A stretch of 64,000 nucleotides of DNA from G965240365 sp965240365. GTDB taxonomy: Bacteria > Pseudomonadota > Gammaproteobacteria > Eutrophobiales > Eutrophobiaceae. Positions 34,771-43,453 of this stretch are shown here, one piece after another (position 1 is the stretch's first letter; each line of letters begins with the position of its first letter). Position numbers and translations under genes: made by a program. The DNA lies in NCBI GenBank assembly GCA_965240365.1, contig OZ251218.1, positions 868,001 through 932,000 of the forward strand, read 5' to 3'. Below the pieces are notes generated by a model that worked only from the letters and a program-made list of their open reading frames with translations, had not been told where the DNA came from and ran no database searches.

Positions 34771-35626
34771 GGCGTAGACTCATAATAACCAGATTACAAC
34801 AGCAGCGAGTTGTGCGGCAGCGAGGAACGTCTCGGGACATCGGAAAGTTCGAAGGGACAACTGGCGCCAGTCCTTGATGCGGTTGAACATGCGTTCGATG
34901 ATGTTGCGTGTTTTATAGAGCTCGGTGTCATATTCGAACTGCACTTTGCGGTTTTTGCGGGGTGGGATGCAGGCTGTTGCTTCGGCCTTGAGCAGCCAGT
35001 TACGCAGGTGATTGGCATCGTATCCGCGGTCGGCAATAACGGTGCAGCCCTTACGAACATGACCCTCAAGGCAGTGACGGGCCTGGGTAATACCTGCCTG
35101 CTGCAGGCAGGTCAGCCCGGTTGCCCGCCGTCAGGTGCAGATGGACAGGGCGGCCCTGACCATCGCACACCAGATGCAGTTTGGAATTCAAGCCGCCCCT
35201 GGTCTTGCCGATGGCCCGCCCCTGGCTGTTGTTTTTTTTACACCATTGGCGGCAATCCGGTGGGTTTTGATGTGGCTCGTGTCAATCATCAGCGTGCTGA
35301 GGTCTGCGCCCTCACCTGCTAAAGCCTTGAATATGCGTTCGAACACGCCCGCCTCAGACCAGCGCCTGTAGCGATTGTAGAGCGTCTTGGCCGGGCCGTA
35401 TTCCTTAGGGACATCGCTCCATCTATATCCCCGCTGAAGACAATAGATGATGCCTGACAAGACTTGTCTATCGCACACGCGGGCAACGCCACGCGGCTTG
35501 TTCGGTAGCAATGGTTGGATTTTTTTGAACTGTGCTTCCGTCAGCCAGAAATTTAAAGACATGGGGACCTCCTGAGTTTTTTATCTTACAGTCATTTTAC
35601 CTATTACCCGTTTATAGGTCTACGCC
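34771..35626 (-). mobile_element. IS5-family element b in IS30 copy 2
   Basis: Inverted repeats GGCGTAGAC...GTCTACGCC with CTAG duplicated on both sides (34,767-34,770 and 35,627-35,630). It carries a two-frame transposase typical of the IS427 subgroup. Confidence 0.88.
34794..35562 (-). pseudogene. IS5-family transposase b (two frames, one palindrome)
   Basis: The first frame (35,562 leftwards) reads MSLNFWLTEAQFKKIQPLLP through YRWSDVPKEYGPAKTLYNRY to NGVKK, then meets an eight-A run, a probable -1/+1 slippage site. The second frame reads GRAIGKTRGGLNSKLHLVCD, AGNRAD, [palindrome 35,093-35,111], RHCLEGHVRKGCTVIADRGYDANHL and ends near LPHNSLLL. The palindrome disrupts the second frame between RADL and TQARHC. 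Confidence 0.82.
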
Positions 35627-35872
35627 CTAGTCCTCACGCAGCAAGGCTTCAACCCAGTCCCAATGGCCGGGTTGAATGCGCACCTTAGCCTTTCCCTGCC
35701 GGCCTGCCTGCTGCAGGCAGGTAAATCGGGTATCGTTGTTCCTGGGTGAGCTGTGTGTATTGTCTCATCGATGCTTCTCATTCTTGCCAGAACAAAAAGC
35801 AGAGATACTACCGCAACTCGCCTCCTGTTCCGAGTCATGAGTTGCACTTACGAGTTGAATTCACGATGTATT

Positions 35873-36413
35873 TTATGGCGCAATCCAACTTGCCTGTGCG
35901 ATCCGCAGGAAGTTTCCGCCCATAATTTGGGCAATCTGTTGATCCGTATAGCCTCGTTCCGCCATGATATCGGACACCTCGCTCAACCGCCGGGGCGTGA
36001 AGACCTCAATGCCGGAAAAACCCGCATAACCGCGTTCCGGTGGCCACCAAAAGCCCTTATCAACCCCGTCGGGAAAATCGTTACAGCTGGGGATCTCATA
36101 CATATAATCAAGGCCGATCCCAACATGATCAATACCCACCAGATCGACCACATAATCGATATGGCGCACGATATCATCCGGTCCGGGCACCCCCCTCAAC
36201 ACCTAAGAACCGATTGACGCCGGAAATACCGATGGCCCCGCCGGTATCTGCCGACGCCTTGATTTGCGCATCGGTGACCGTGCGTTCATGGCTGGAAAGG
36301 GCGCGGGGGTTTACATGGGAAAAAACAACGGGTTTGGTGCTCACCTCGCAAACATCCAGAGAGGAGGATAAACTCATATGGGAACAATCCATGATCATCC
36401 CGGCTTTGTTGAT
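35873..36413 (-). pseudogene. M19-family (membrane/renal) dipeptidase, C-terminal fragment with frameshift
   Basis: Downstream frame: DIVRHIDYVVDLVGIDHVGIGLDYMYE ... GIEVFTPRRLSEVSDIMAERGYTDQQIAQIMGGNFLRI. Upstream frame: NKAGMIMDCSHMSLSSSLDV, KPVVFSHVNPRALSSHERTVTDAQIKA, GGAIGISGVNRFLG. These are the zinc-ligand His segments and end of peptidase M19. The two halves are separated by a one-base shift at a G6 run (about 36,190). The N-terminal half is missing, replaced by acyl-CoA dehydrogenase sequence. Confidence 0.8.
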
Positions 36414-36600
36414 TGCGGCCACCATTTTTTTACAGAAGCAAGCATCACCCTCTCCCGAGGCCATTTTTTGACTTGCGATCAATGCTGCACGGGCCATTTG
36501 CCAGCCACCCAGAACCGTGCCCATCAGCATCAGAAAGTTCACCGCAACCGAGCCGGCAAAATGCAGTGTAGCACCATTGGATAACAGGCATTGAGTCGCT
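36413..36600 (-). pseudogene. Acyl-CoA dehydrogenase C-terminal fragment fused in frame to the dipeptidase
   Basis: LHFAGSVAVNFLMLMGTVLGGWQMARAALIASQKM...FCKKMVAA resembles the last helices of an acyl-CoA dehydrogenase (the FGTVxGGW..A..A element). It runs in frame into M19 sequence, creating a chimeric 122-codon ORF. The breakpoint is not an IS end. Confidence 0.5.
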
Positions 36601-36629
36601 TCAGCGAGCGTACAACGCCCCTCGGAAAA

Positions 36630-36964
36630 AAGCGCTAGCGCGTATGGGCGAAGGTAATGCGCGCCGTGTTTTCATGTCGGCACGGCTTTTTGAGGCGCCT
36701 GAGGCGGTAAAATTAGGCGTTATTGCCAAAGCTGTCGCGCGCGATGATTTGGACGACGCGGTTGAATTTGAAGTATCGCCCTATTTGAAAGTGGCCCCAA
36801 AAGCAGTTGGCGCAGCCAAGGCCTTGGCACGTCGCCAAGCCAGCCCGATAAATGCTGAGGTGATCGACTATTCTATCGAACAATTAGCCGATATTTGGGA
36901 GGGCGCCGAAGCCGCAGAAGGCATTCAAGCCTTTTTGAATAGAACCAAGCCAAATTGGGCATGA
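36630..36964 (+). pseudogene. Enoyl-CoA hydratase/isomerase C-terminal fragment
   Basis: RMGEGNARRVFMSARLFEAPEAVKLGVIAKAV is the conserved crotonase helix that follows the oxyanion half, and the frame ends normally at TKPNWA. The N-terminal 60 percent is absent: the junction near 36,625 joins it to the acyl-CoA dehydrogenase/dipeptidase debris, reversed. Confidence 0.75.
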
Positions 36965-37005
36965 TCCATCCGTAAGGCTATTATCCCGGTTCAATTCGGA
37001 AAATT

Positions 37006-37277
37006 TCAGCCTTCCAGATTAGTCAGCATTTTTCGCATGATGTCGAGCAATGCCTCCAAATCTTCCGGTGCGATGCCCGCGATTATTTCCTCTTCGCATT
37101 TAAGGGCCAGGGCGAGAAGATCATCGTGCGTTTTCAAGCCCTTTTCAGATAACCACCACCGGCGTTTGCGGTTATCGGTGGGCGAAGCCTCATAGGCGAC
37201 GATTCCCTTCTTATCCAAGAATTTGAGCATACGGCTTACCAATGCCTTGTCAAATCTCAGGACGGTGCAAATACGGT
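37006..37277 (-). pseudogene. MarR-family regulator C-terminal fragment
   Basis: LRFDKALVSRMLKFLDKKGIVAYEASPTDNRKRRWWLSEKGLKTHDDLLALA is the recognition helix, wing and dimerisation helix of a MarR protein, ending MLTNLEG. The N-terminal third is replaced by the IS91 end; the 125-codon open frame reaching 37,383 is therefore partly antisense IS sequence. Confidence 0.75.
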
Positions 37278-37563
37278 TTGAAACAAAAGGAAGCCTTGCA
37301 AGCCGGCATTCAACCGTACGAACTAACGCCGGAACGCGCGCCGCCGGTGTCGAGGCTGTTCGATTAACATTTCCCATCGACACTGCGGGCAGGGTGGGAT
37401 TCCGTTCGTGGGTCAGACATTCATGCTTTGCTGTTCAAGCCAAAGCAGCTAAAAATCAGTCCGATTCCCATCCGGAGCAACTAGAAAAAGACAAGAAAGC
37501 GGCCGTAAACCCGCATTTGTCTTTGCTTGTGTATGCCCAACAGCGCGTTTATTCTACTTATAC
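37278..37563 (+). mobile_element. IS91-type right-end relic (copy D)
   Basis: Matches the last 285 bp of the IS91 units: the transposase end LQAGIQPYELTPERAPPVSRLFD and the non-coding tail ending TTTATTCTACTTATA. The left part of the element is absent. Confidence 0.85.
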
Positions 37564-37809
37564 TCCGATCACAAACCACTTCTTCGCCTCCGCTGCTTCC
37601 GCGGGCCTGGCAGAATAGGTCTTCATGACGTGTCTCTGGTGTTTGAGTAACGGGGTGTTCGCGTGACGGGAACGGTTGTTCAGGCATGCGCCGCGAATTT
37701 CGTGGCCATTCTTCTAGGCCACCCGGACGGCACTGTCAAGACGGATAAAGCGCAAAATACATATAAATTACATGATGTTACAATTGTGGTATCATGTTAC
37801 CACAAACAT
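37564..37809. promoter_or_regulatory. Non-coding region with an operator-like inverted repeat
   Basis: No gene is recognised. At 37,784-37,805, TTGTGGTA-N6-TACCACAA is a perfect 8-bp inverted repeat in AT-rich DNA, of the GntR-operator type. It lies beyond the 3' end of the thioesterase, so its target gene has presumably been lost. Confidence 0.35.
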
Positions 37810-38238
37810 TCAGCGCGGCGGCACCGAATAGGTCGACGTGGCGTGCGCCACCGGCGCGCCCTCGCCGTCGGAATACAGCGCGATATCGCCCACGGCCAGC
37901 CGCCTGCCGAGTTTCAGCAGGCGTGCTTGCGCCACCATGTCGGCCCGCCCCGGCCTGCGCAGGAAATTGATGTTGAGGTTGGCGGTCACGGAAAGCTCGA
38001 CTCGGCCGATATGCCCGAGCACGACCACCCACATGGCGAGATCGCTGAGCGCCATCATGGCCGGCCCGGAAATCGTGCCGCCCGGGCGCAGGTGCCGCCT
38101 GTCGTAAAACATCCGCAGACGCGCCGCGCCGGGCCGCAAGTCCTCGATCTCGAACGTGCGTCCGTTATCGATCCAGATTTCGGGATAGACCTCGCCGATG
38201 AAATCGTCGACTTCCTGGGCGTTGAGAACCGGTTTCAT
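37810..38238 (-). CDS. PaaI-family thioesterase (hotdog fold)
   Basis: 142 aa from the ATG at 38,238 (AGGA about 11 bp upstream). The hotdog core includes HLRPGGTISGPAMMALSDLAMWVVVL, with the HxxxGG-like element and catalytic Asp region, then SVTANLNINFLRRPG. It hydrolyses acyl-CoA thioesters in the cytosol. It lies in a 1.4-kb very GC-rich patch, divergent from an enoyl-CoA hydratase; base composition differs sharply from the etf genes downstream and points to a separate origin. Confidence 0.85.
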   Translation of the reverse strand: MKPVLNAQEVDDFIGEVYPEIWIDNGRTFEIEDLRPGAARLRMFYDRRHLRPGGTISGPAMMALSDLAMWVVVLGHIGRVELSVTANLNINFLRRPGRADMVAQARLLKLGRRLAVGDIALYSDGEGAPVAHATSTYSVPPR

Positions 38239-38462
38239 GCTGACTGGCATTCCTGGAAAGGCGTTTTTGCGTCTTGGCGTTGCGCGGCGACATTGTGTTA
38301 TACAAACGGCCAGGCGATGCAAGGCAAACACGCCGCCGGACCGCAACGGATACCGCGCGCGGAAACGCAAGGCGGAGACGGTAAAAACGGAAAACCCGGA
38401 ACGGAAACCGTAAAGACAGAAACCGCAAAGGCAAAACCGTCAAAGGCGGAGGCGAACGGGCA

Positions 38463-39166
38463 ATGCTCGACAAGATGACCGCAACCGATCAGGCGGGCGG
38501 CATGCTGCTCAGGCAAAACGCCGGCGGCATCACGACCCTGACGCTGAACCGGCCGGGTGCCCGCAACTGCCTGTGCGAGGCCATGATCGACGCCATCGCC
38601 CCGGCAATCGCAGACGCGGCCGAGGACCCGGCGGCGCGCGTCGTCGTCATCGCCGCCAACGGACCGGCGTTCTGCTCCGGCCACGATCTGAAGGAAATGA
38701 CGGCCCGGCGCGCGGACGGCGACGGCGGATGGGCCTTTTTCGCCCGCCTCATGGCGAAATGCAGCGCGATGATGCAGTCGATCGTGAACTGCCCGAAACC
38801 GGTCATCGCGCAGGTCCAGGGACCGGCGGCGGCCGGCGTCCAACTCGTCGCCACCTGCGACCTCCCCGTGGCCGGCGTCGACGCGACCTTCACGACGCCG
38901 GGCGTCCACATCGGGCTGTTCTGCTCCACGCCGATGGTCGCGCTGAGCCGGAACCTGTCCATGTCCAACAAGCACGCCATGGACATGCTGCTCACCGGCA
39001 ATGCGGTGACGGCGGACAGGGCCGAACGCATCGGCCTCGTCAATATGGTGGTGCCGCCGGACGACCTCGCGCGTGCGGCCCGTGAAATGGCCGGGACAAT
39101 CGCGTCGAAATCCATGAAGACGCTGGCAACCGGCAAGCAGGCCTTCTACCGGCAGGCTGAGCTGAT
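38463..39166 (+). pseudogene. Enoyl-CoA hydratase/isomerase, 3' truncated
   Basis: Crotonase fold: NGPAFCSGHDLKEMTARR (oxyanion/catalytic region) and PVIAQVQGPAAAGVQLVATCDLPVAG, then HIGLFCSTPMVALSRNLSMSNKHAMDMLLTG. It is nearly full length, but the last 20 or so codons after TGKQAFYRQAE are replaced by the antisense end of a livK-like gene, with an accidental stop at 39,182. It was probably co-functional with the divergent thioesterase. Confidence 0.82.
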
Positions 39167-39167
39167 A

Positions 39168-39476
39168 TGTGATGCTGGTTGACATCGGCTGATACACAAG
39201 TGAGCCTTCGCCTTTGGTCGATTCATAGCACTCAACGCCTTTTTCGGTGTTATAGGCCGTTTCGCATTCAACAATGCGGAACTTTTCACCACCAACACCG
39301 CCATCGCGCGCATTGAGCAATTTAAAATAATCCTGATACCCGTCCGAGAACGGAATGCCGCCGGGCGCATATGGGCCGGTTCAATAGCTCAAATCCGGGA
39401 TTACGAGATCGGCATGCGCGCCCCCCGCCATCAAAGCACCGGTGAGTGCCAGTGTCATAATATGTTTAATCTTCAT
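39168..39476 (-). pseudogene. LivK-like ABC substrate-binding protein, 5' fragment with internal stop
   Basis: ATG at 39,476 with AGGAGG upstream. A signal peptide MKIKHIMTLALTGALMAGG..HA is followed by LVIPDLSY, then a TGA, and continues in frame as TGPYAPGGIPFSDGYQDYFK, LLNARDGGVGGEKFRIVECE and YNTEKGVECYE, the conserved start of branched-chain amino acid/amide binding proteins. It is cut after ITYQ at the enoyl-CoA hydratase junction. Confidence 0.8.
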
Positions 39477-39639
39477 CGGTTTTTCCTCCTTGCCGTTGAT
39501 CTGTGGTTTCCAGGCATCTGTGACGATGGCAATGCGCATGCGGCGCATACTTCGTGTCGTTTGTGAAAATCATGTCAATATGTTGCTAATGCAACATAAC
39601 CTGTCAAATTGGGCCTGTCAACGATTTTTACCCTTGCAA

Positions 39640-39717
39640 GCCCGGAACTTTCCGAGCAGGAAAGTCTTGCTTGAAACCGGCTTGAAACGGTATTATTTTC
39701 CCAAACGGGAAAGAAAA
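39640..39717 (+). promoter_or_regulatory. HipB-type operator repeats
   Basis: Two inverted repeats precede hipB: ACTTTCC-N5-GGAAAGT and TTTCCC-N4-GGGAAA. HipB homologues repress their own operon through paired TATCC-N8-GGATA-like sites, so these are likely autoregulatory operators. The same pair is present at about 47,010-47,088. Confidence 0.55.
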
Positions 39718-39933
39718 ATGACACCAGAACAGATCGGAAAACTGATACGCGACACGCGCAAAATCCAGGGGCTGCGCCAAGATGAACTGGCGGCCGCGGC
39801 CGGCGTTGGCCTGCGTTTTCTGGTTGAGCTGGAAGCCGGCAAGGAGACCGCCCAGCTTGGCAAAACGCTGAGCGTGCTCTCGGCGCTGGGCTGCGCTATC
39901 TACATCAAGCCACCGGACGCGGGCGGCCAATGA
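39718..39933 (+). CDS. hipB: HipB-like XRE antitoxin, copy B
   Basis: 71 aa, starting MTPEQIGKLIRDTRKIQGLR. It is a single helix-turn-helix domain (RQDELAAAAGVGLRFLVELEAGK) with the short C-terminal strand typical of HipB (GCAIYIKPPD). It overlaps the hipA start by four bases. Intact although its toxin partner is truncated, so it could still act as a repressor. Confidence 0.82.
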   Translation: MTPEQIGKLIRDTRKIQGLRQDELAAAAGVGLRFLVELEAGKETAQLGKTLSVLSALGCAIYIKPPDAGGQ

Positions 39934-40346
39934 TGAACGCCCTGACCGTCTGGTGGGATCATGCAATGGTCGGCGCACTGAGGATAAACCGACATGGCGA
40001 CACGTCTTTTTCCTACGCTGAAACATGGCTGGGGCGCCCTTCCGCGCGCGCGATTTCCGTCTCCCTGCCCCTGCGCGCCGCGCCGTTTTCAAGGCGTGAA
40101 AGCCGGCCTTTTTTTGAAGGGCTTTTGCCGGAAGAAAGCCAGCGCATTGCGATTGCCGGCGCGCTTGGACTCTCGGAAGGGAACGAATTTCGCCTGCTGG
40201 AGGCGCTCGGCGGCGAGGTCGCCGGCGCGCTTTCCCTGTGGCCGGAGGGACAGCGGCCGCCCGTTGCGGCGGCGGCGATTGAACCGGCGCAAGCACCCGC
40301 CGATGAGGCGCTGGTCGACATTCCAAACCGCCTGCCCGCCCGATGC
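39930..40346 (+). pseudogene. hipA: hipA 5' fragment, truncated by IS91, copy B
   Basis: Encodes only the N-terminal HipA_N domain (WWDHAMVGALRINRHGDTSF, AISVSLPLRAAPFSRRESRPFFEGLLPEE, GALGLSEGNEFRLLEALGGEVAGALSL) and stops at the IS91 edge after NRLPAR. The kinase domain (HipA_C) is missing, so the toxin is inactive. Confidence 0.85.
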
Positions 40347-41468
40347 TCGCTGGCGTATACGCTGAAGATGCCAGGGGGAAGATGTGCTTTCATTGGGTGA
40401 AGGCGCCGACTCAAGAAGAGTTGCTACGTTTAACGCATACCCTGAGTCATCGTGTTGCCCGGTTCCTGGAAAGGCGAGGGCTGCTTGAACGTGATGTGGA
40501 AAACGGCTACCTGGTGTTTGAGCAGCAGGAAGAGGATGTGATGCAGCAGCTTTACGGTCATTCGGTGAGCTACCGAATTGCGGTGGGTCCACACCAAGGC
40601 CGTAAGGTTTTCACATTGCAAACCCTGCCACCCCTTGCGGGCGGTGAAGATTCGGGGCAGGCCACCAAGGTGGCCGGTTTTTCATTATATGCGAGTGTAG
40701 TCGCTGAACCGCATCGTCGAGATAAGCCGGAGCGGCTGTGTCGATATATTTCGCGACCAGCGGTATCGGAAAAGCGTCTGGTACTGACCCCGAACGGAAA
40801 GATTCGTTACCAACTCAAGACGCCCTGCCGCGATGGCACTACGCATGTGCTCTTTGAGCCACTGGATTTTATTGCACGGCTGGCAGCCCTGGCGCCTAAA
40901 CCCAGGGTCAACTTAACCCCTTTCCACGGTGTCTTCGCCCCCAACAGTAAACACCGCATTCAGCTAACCCCGGCCAGGCGGGGAACAAAGATCGCAGCAA
41001 CACACAGGCACGAACGCCTGGCTGGAAAAAACACCGCCAGAGCGGCGCCGGGCAATGACCTGGATGCAACGCTTGAAACGGGTTTTCAATATCAACATCG
41101 AAACCTGTGAACGTTGTGGTGGCCAGGTCAAGGTCATTGCCAGTATCGAAGCGCCGGCGGTGCTCGCACATATTCTAAAACACTTGAAACAAAAGGAAGC
41201 CTTGCAAGCCGGCATTCAACCGTACGAACTAACGCCGGAACGCGCGCCGCCGGTGTCGAGGCTGTTCGATTAACATTTCCCATCGACACTGCGGGCAGGG
41301 TGGGATTCCGTTCGTGGGTCAGACATTCATGCTTTGCTGTTCAAGCCAAAGCAGCTAAAAATCAGTCCGATTCCCATCCAGAGCAACTAGAAAAAAACAA
41401 GAAAGCGGCCGTAAACCCGCATTTGTCTTTGCTTGTGTATGCCCAACAGGGCGTTTATTCTACTTATA
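40347..41468 (+). mobile_element. Truncated IS91-type unit, copy B
   Basis: The most complete of the IS91 units. The transposase C-terminal portion runs from CFHWVKAPTQEELLRLTHTL (40,382) through LLERDVENGYLVFEQ, CRYISRPAVSEKRLVL, CRDGTTHVLFEPLDF and FHGVFAPNSKHR, then in a shifted frame MTWMQRLKRVFNINIETCERCGG to SRLFD. The first 150-200 residues (zinc ribbon and Y2 nuclease) are not present. Confidence 0.82.
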
Positions 41469-41912
41469 CCCCGGCTTTGGGGACGGGTGATTGGATTGGC
41501 CTTCGCCATACCGATGCTGTTTTTCCTGATCAAAGGGGGGATAAGCTTTAGTTTAAAAGCCAAGCTGGTCCGACTCTTCGTCCTCGGCGGCAGTCAAGGC
41601 GTGATGGGTTGGGTGATGGTGCAATCCGGTTTGGTCGATAATCCGGCGGTATCTCAATACCGCCTCGCCGCCCATCTCATGCTGGCCATGCTGATCCTGG
41701 CCTGTCTGGTTTGGGTCGCCCAAGGACTGCTGCAACCGCGCAGCCATGTCCGAGCGCATGGCAAAGCCACTCTTTGGGGCTTGGCTTTGTTTATGCTGAT
41801 CACGATGACCATTACCTCCGGCGCTTTTGTCGCCGGCTTGGATGCGGGTCTGATCTATAACACCTTCCCCTTGATGGATGGCGGTCTCATTCCAGACGGG
41901 CTTTGGGTATTA
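41469..41912 (+). pseudogene. ctaA: Heme A synthase (CtaA) internal fragment
   Basis: LWGRVIGLAFAIPMLFFLIKGG, LGGSQGVMGWVMVQSGLVDNP, VSQYRLAAHLMLAMLIL and AGLIYNTFPLMDG are conserved transmembrane and heme-ligand (His in RLAAHL) segments of alphaproteobacterial CtaA. Both ends are missing: IS91 on the left and IS630 on the right. Confidence 0.82.
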
Positions 41913-41958
41913 ACCCGGCAATTAAATACTATGCTTATATAAATATTTCCTGTATCCT

Positions 41959-43042
41959 TTGTTTATGGAGAAGACAGATGCACGCAGATTACCCCCGGAG
42001 GCCCAGGAACAATTGCGCAAGCAAGCGGTTCGGTTGAAAAAGAAGGGAAAAAGTTTTGCCGACATCGCCAGGCTGCTGGATGTTCACCGTAATTCGGTAT
42101 CGAATTGGTGGACAGCCTATGAGAGCGCCGGTGCCACCGGCCTTCGCCCTCAGACCCGTGGCCGGCGGGCCGGCGAACAGCGCACACTGAGTCCTGAGCA
42201 AGAGGTTGAGATACAGGCTCTGATTAGCGACAAGACGCCAGAGCAATATAAGCTCACGTTTGCGCTATGGACACGTCAGGCGGTTCAGGAATTAATCAAA
42301 TTGCGTTTGAGGCTGACCATGCCGCTTCGCACTGTGGGGGAATACCTGAAGCGCTGGGGCTTTACGCCCCAGAAGCCGTTGAAGCGCGCCTATGAGCAGC
42401 GCCCGGCCGAGGTGAGAAAATGGCTGGCAGAGTCTTACCCGGCGATTGCCGCACGAGCTAAGGAGGAAGGGGCCGAAATTCATTGGGGGACCTGCCTGCT
42501 GCAGGCAGGTGAGACGGGTATTCGCAGCGATAGCCAGCATGGACGGAGTTATTCGCCGAAGGGGAAAACACCGGTGATTCGCCTTTCGGCCAAGCGTGCC
42601 TCGATGAATATGATTTCGACATTGACGAATCAAGGCAAGGTGCGTTTTATGGTGTATAGCGGCAGCATGAATGCGAAGCGGCTGCTCCGGTTTTTTGCGC
42701 AATTAGTGAAGGATGCGGCTCGGAAGGTATTTTTGATACTGGATAACCTGCGGGTACATCATGCCAGGCTGGTCAAGGCTTGGTTGGCAGCGGAAGAGAA
42801 CCAAAGGAACATTGAGGTCTTTTTTCTTCCAGCCTATTCGCCGGAATTGAATCCCGATGAGTACCTCAATTGTGATTTAAAGGCAGGCGTGCATTCCAGG
42901 CCACCTGCAAGAGATGCTGAACAGCTTAAAAAGAAGATTCGCTCACACATGAAAAAGTTACAGACCTGCCTGCTGCAGGCAGGAGACACCGGTTCGAGTT
43001 CGCAACTACTTTAAGCATCGCAAAATCGCTTATGCCGCTTAA
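41959..43042 (+). pseudogene. IS630-family transposase carrying two palindromes
   Basis: Helix-turn-helix region KGKSFADIARLLDVHRNSVSNW, winged segment YEQRPAEVRKWL, then EIHWG-[palindrome]-ETGIRS, DNLRVHHARLVKAWL and LPAYSPELNPDEYLN with the second Asp and Glu of the DDE triad. The first palindrome replaces the catalytic Asp of HWGDETG but leaves the frame open, adding TCLLQAG. The second (42,965-42,983) shifts the C-terminus; removing it gives QKTPVRVRNYFKHRKIAYAA and a stop at 43,042. Confidence 0.88.
42491..42983. repeat. Two 19-bp palindromes in the IS630 transposase
   Basis: 42,491-42,509 sits in the codon of the first catalytic Asp, with one G lost beside it, so the net change is +18 and in frame. 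42,965-42,983 is a plain 19-nt frameshifting insert. Confidence 0.92.
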
Positions 43043-43069
43043 TACGCACTGTGTTTAATTGCCGGGTTA

Positions 43070-43366
43070 ATAGTTCTTACCACACGAAACGAAGAAGCTA
43101 TCCCAATTTTAAGATCAGCCATTAAAGCCAATCCCAATGAACCATATCCTCATTTTTTATTATCCCGTGTCTATGGAGAATTAAATAATGAAATGCTGTC
43201 ATATTGGGAGCGCGGTGAATATCATTATTTGAGAGGCAATTATGAGTTTTCCGCCAGTCAATTTCACTGTGCTGAGCAACTTGCAGAAACTCGTTATGAC
43301 CAACTTCGCTTACAAGCACGTATTGCTGATGTTGAAGATGAAATCCAGCAATTAGAGGGCCTATAG
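43070..43366 (+). pseudogene. M48/TPR metalloprotease C-terminal fragment
   Basis: AIPILRSAIKANPNEPYPHFLLSRVYGELNNE..., YWERGEYHYLRGNYEFSASQF and RYDQLRLQARIADVEDEIQQLEGL form tetratricopeptide repeats of the kind found at the end of BepA-like M48 proteases. The protease domain is missing; the IS630 edge truncates it. Confidence 0.55.
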
Positions 43367-43453
43367 AAAAACACAGCTAAATATGAGTAACGACTTAATA
43401 AGAAGTGCCGAAAATGAGATTTGCCAACAAAAGCCTTCACTAATCAAAAGTCT

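Larger units (their letters stand above)
34735..35721. repeat. Three 19-bp palindromes in IS30 copy 2 and IS5-b
   Basis: 34,735-34,753 and 35,703-35,721 lie in IS30 transposase pieces where codons are missing, so both are at deletion joints. 35,093-35,111 is a simple insert in IS5-b. In IS30 copy 3 the palindrome corresponding to 35,703 is fused directly to sequence that here lies about 1 kb away. Confidence 0.9.
31182..35864 (-). mobile_element. IS30-family element, copy 2, a nest of IS110-a, IS110-b and IS5-b
   Basis: Right terminus at 31,182 and left terminus at 35,864 are the IS30 inverted repeats seen in copy 1, in reverse. Transposase pieces occur in order: MRQYTQLTQEQRY-type start near 35,785, HWDWVEALLRED (35,640-35,700), GIYHSILRDKQQGGDLYRRLRCQK (34,560-34,735), MDTIIGKGHKQALVSL to YFAHP (33,225-32,985), and ENTNGLIRQYFPK to PNQVFFG (32,915-32,770). 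Other elements and palindromes fill the breaks. Confidence 0.85.
39498..40346 (+). repeat. Duplicated hipBA segment, copy B
   Basis: From CCGTTGATCTGTGG onward this segment is nearly identical to 46,869-47,717 (constant offset 7,371) and includes the first 18 codons of a glycosyltransferase on the reverse strand, the hipB promoter region, hipB, and the hipA 5' part up to IS91. The left edge fuses it to the livK leader. Confidence 0.85.
41913..43067 (+). mobile_element. IS630-family element
   Basis: Inverted repeats ACCCGGCAATTAAATAC and ACCCGGCAATTAAACAC (reverse complement), flanked by TA on both sides (41,911-41,912 and 43,068-43,069), the IS630 target. Its two flanks belong to different genes (ctaA and an M48/TPR protease), so the site has also been a recombination joint. 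Confidence 0.9.

Noticed and set aside
38298..39320. 340-aa reverse open frame
   Set aside because: Antisense to the enoyl-CoA hydratase for most of its length; only its first part (livK fragment) is real coding sequence.
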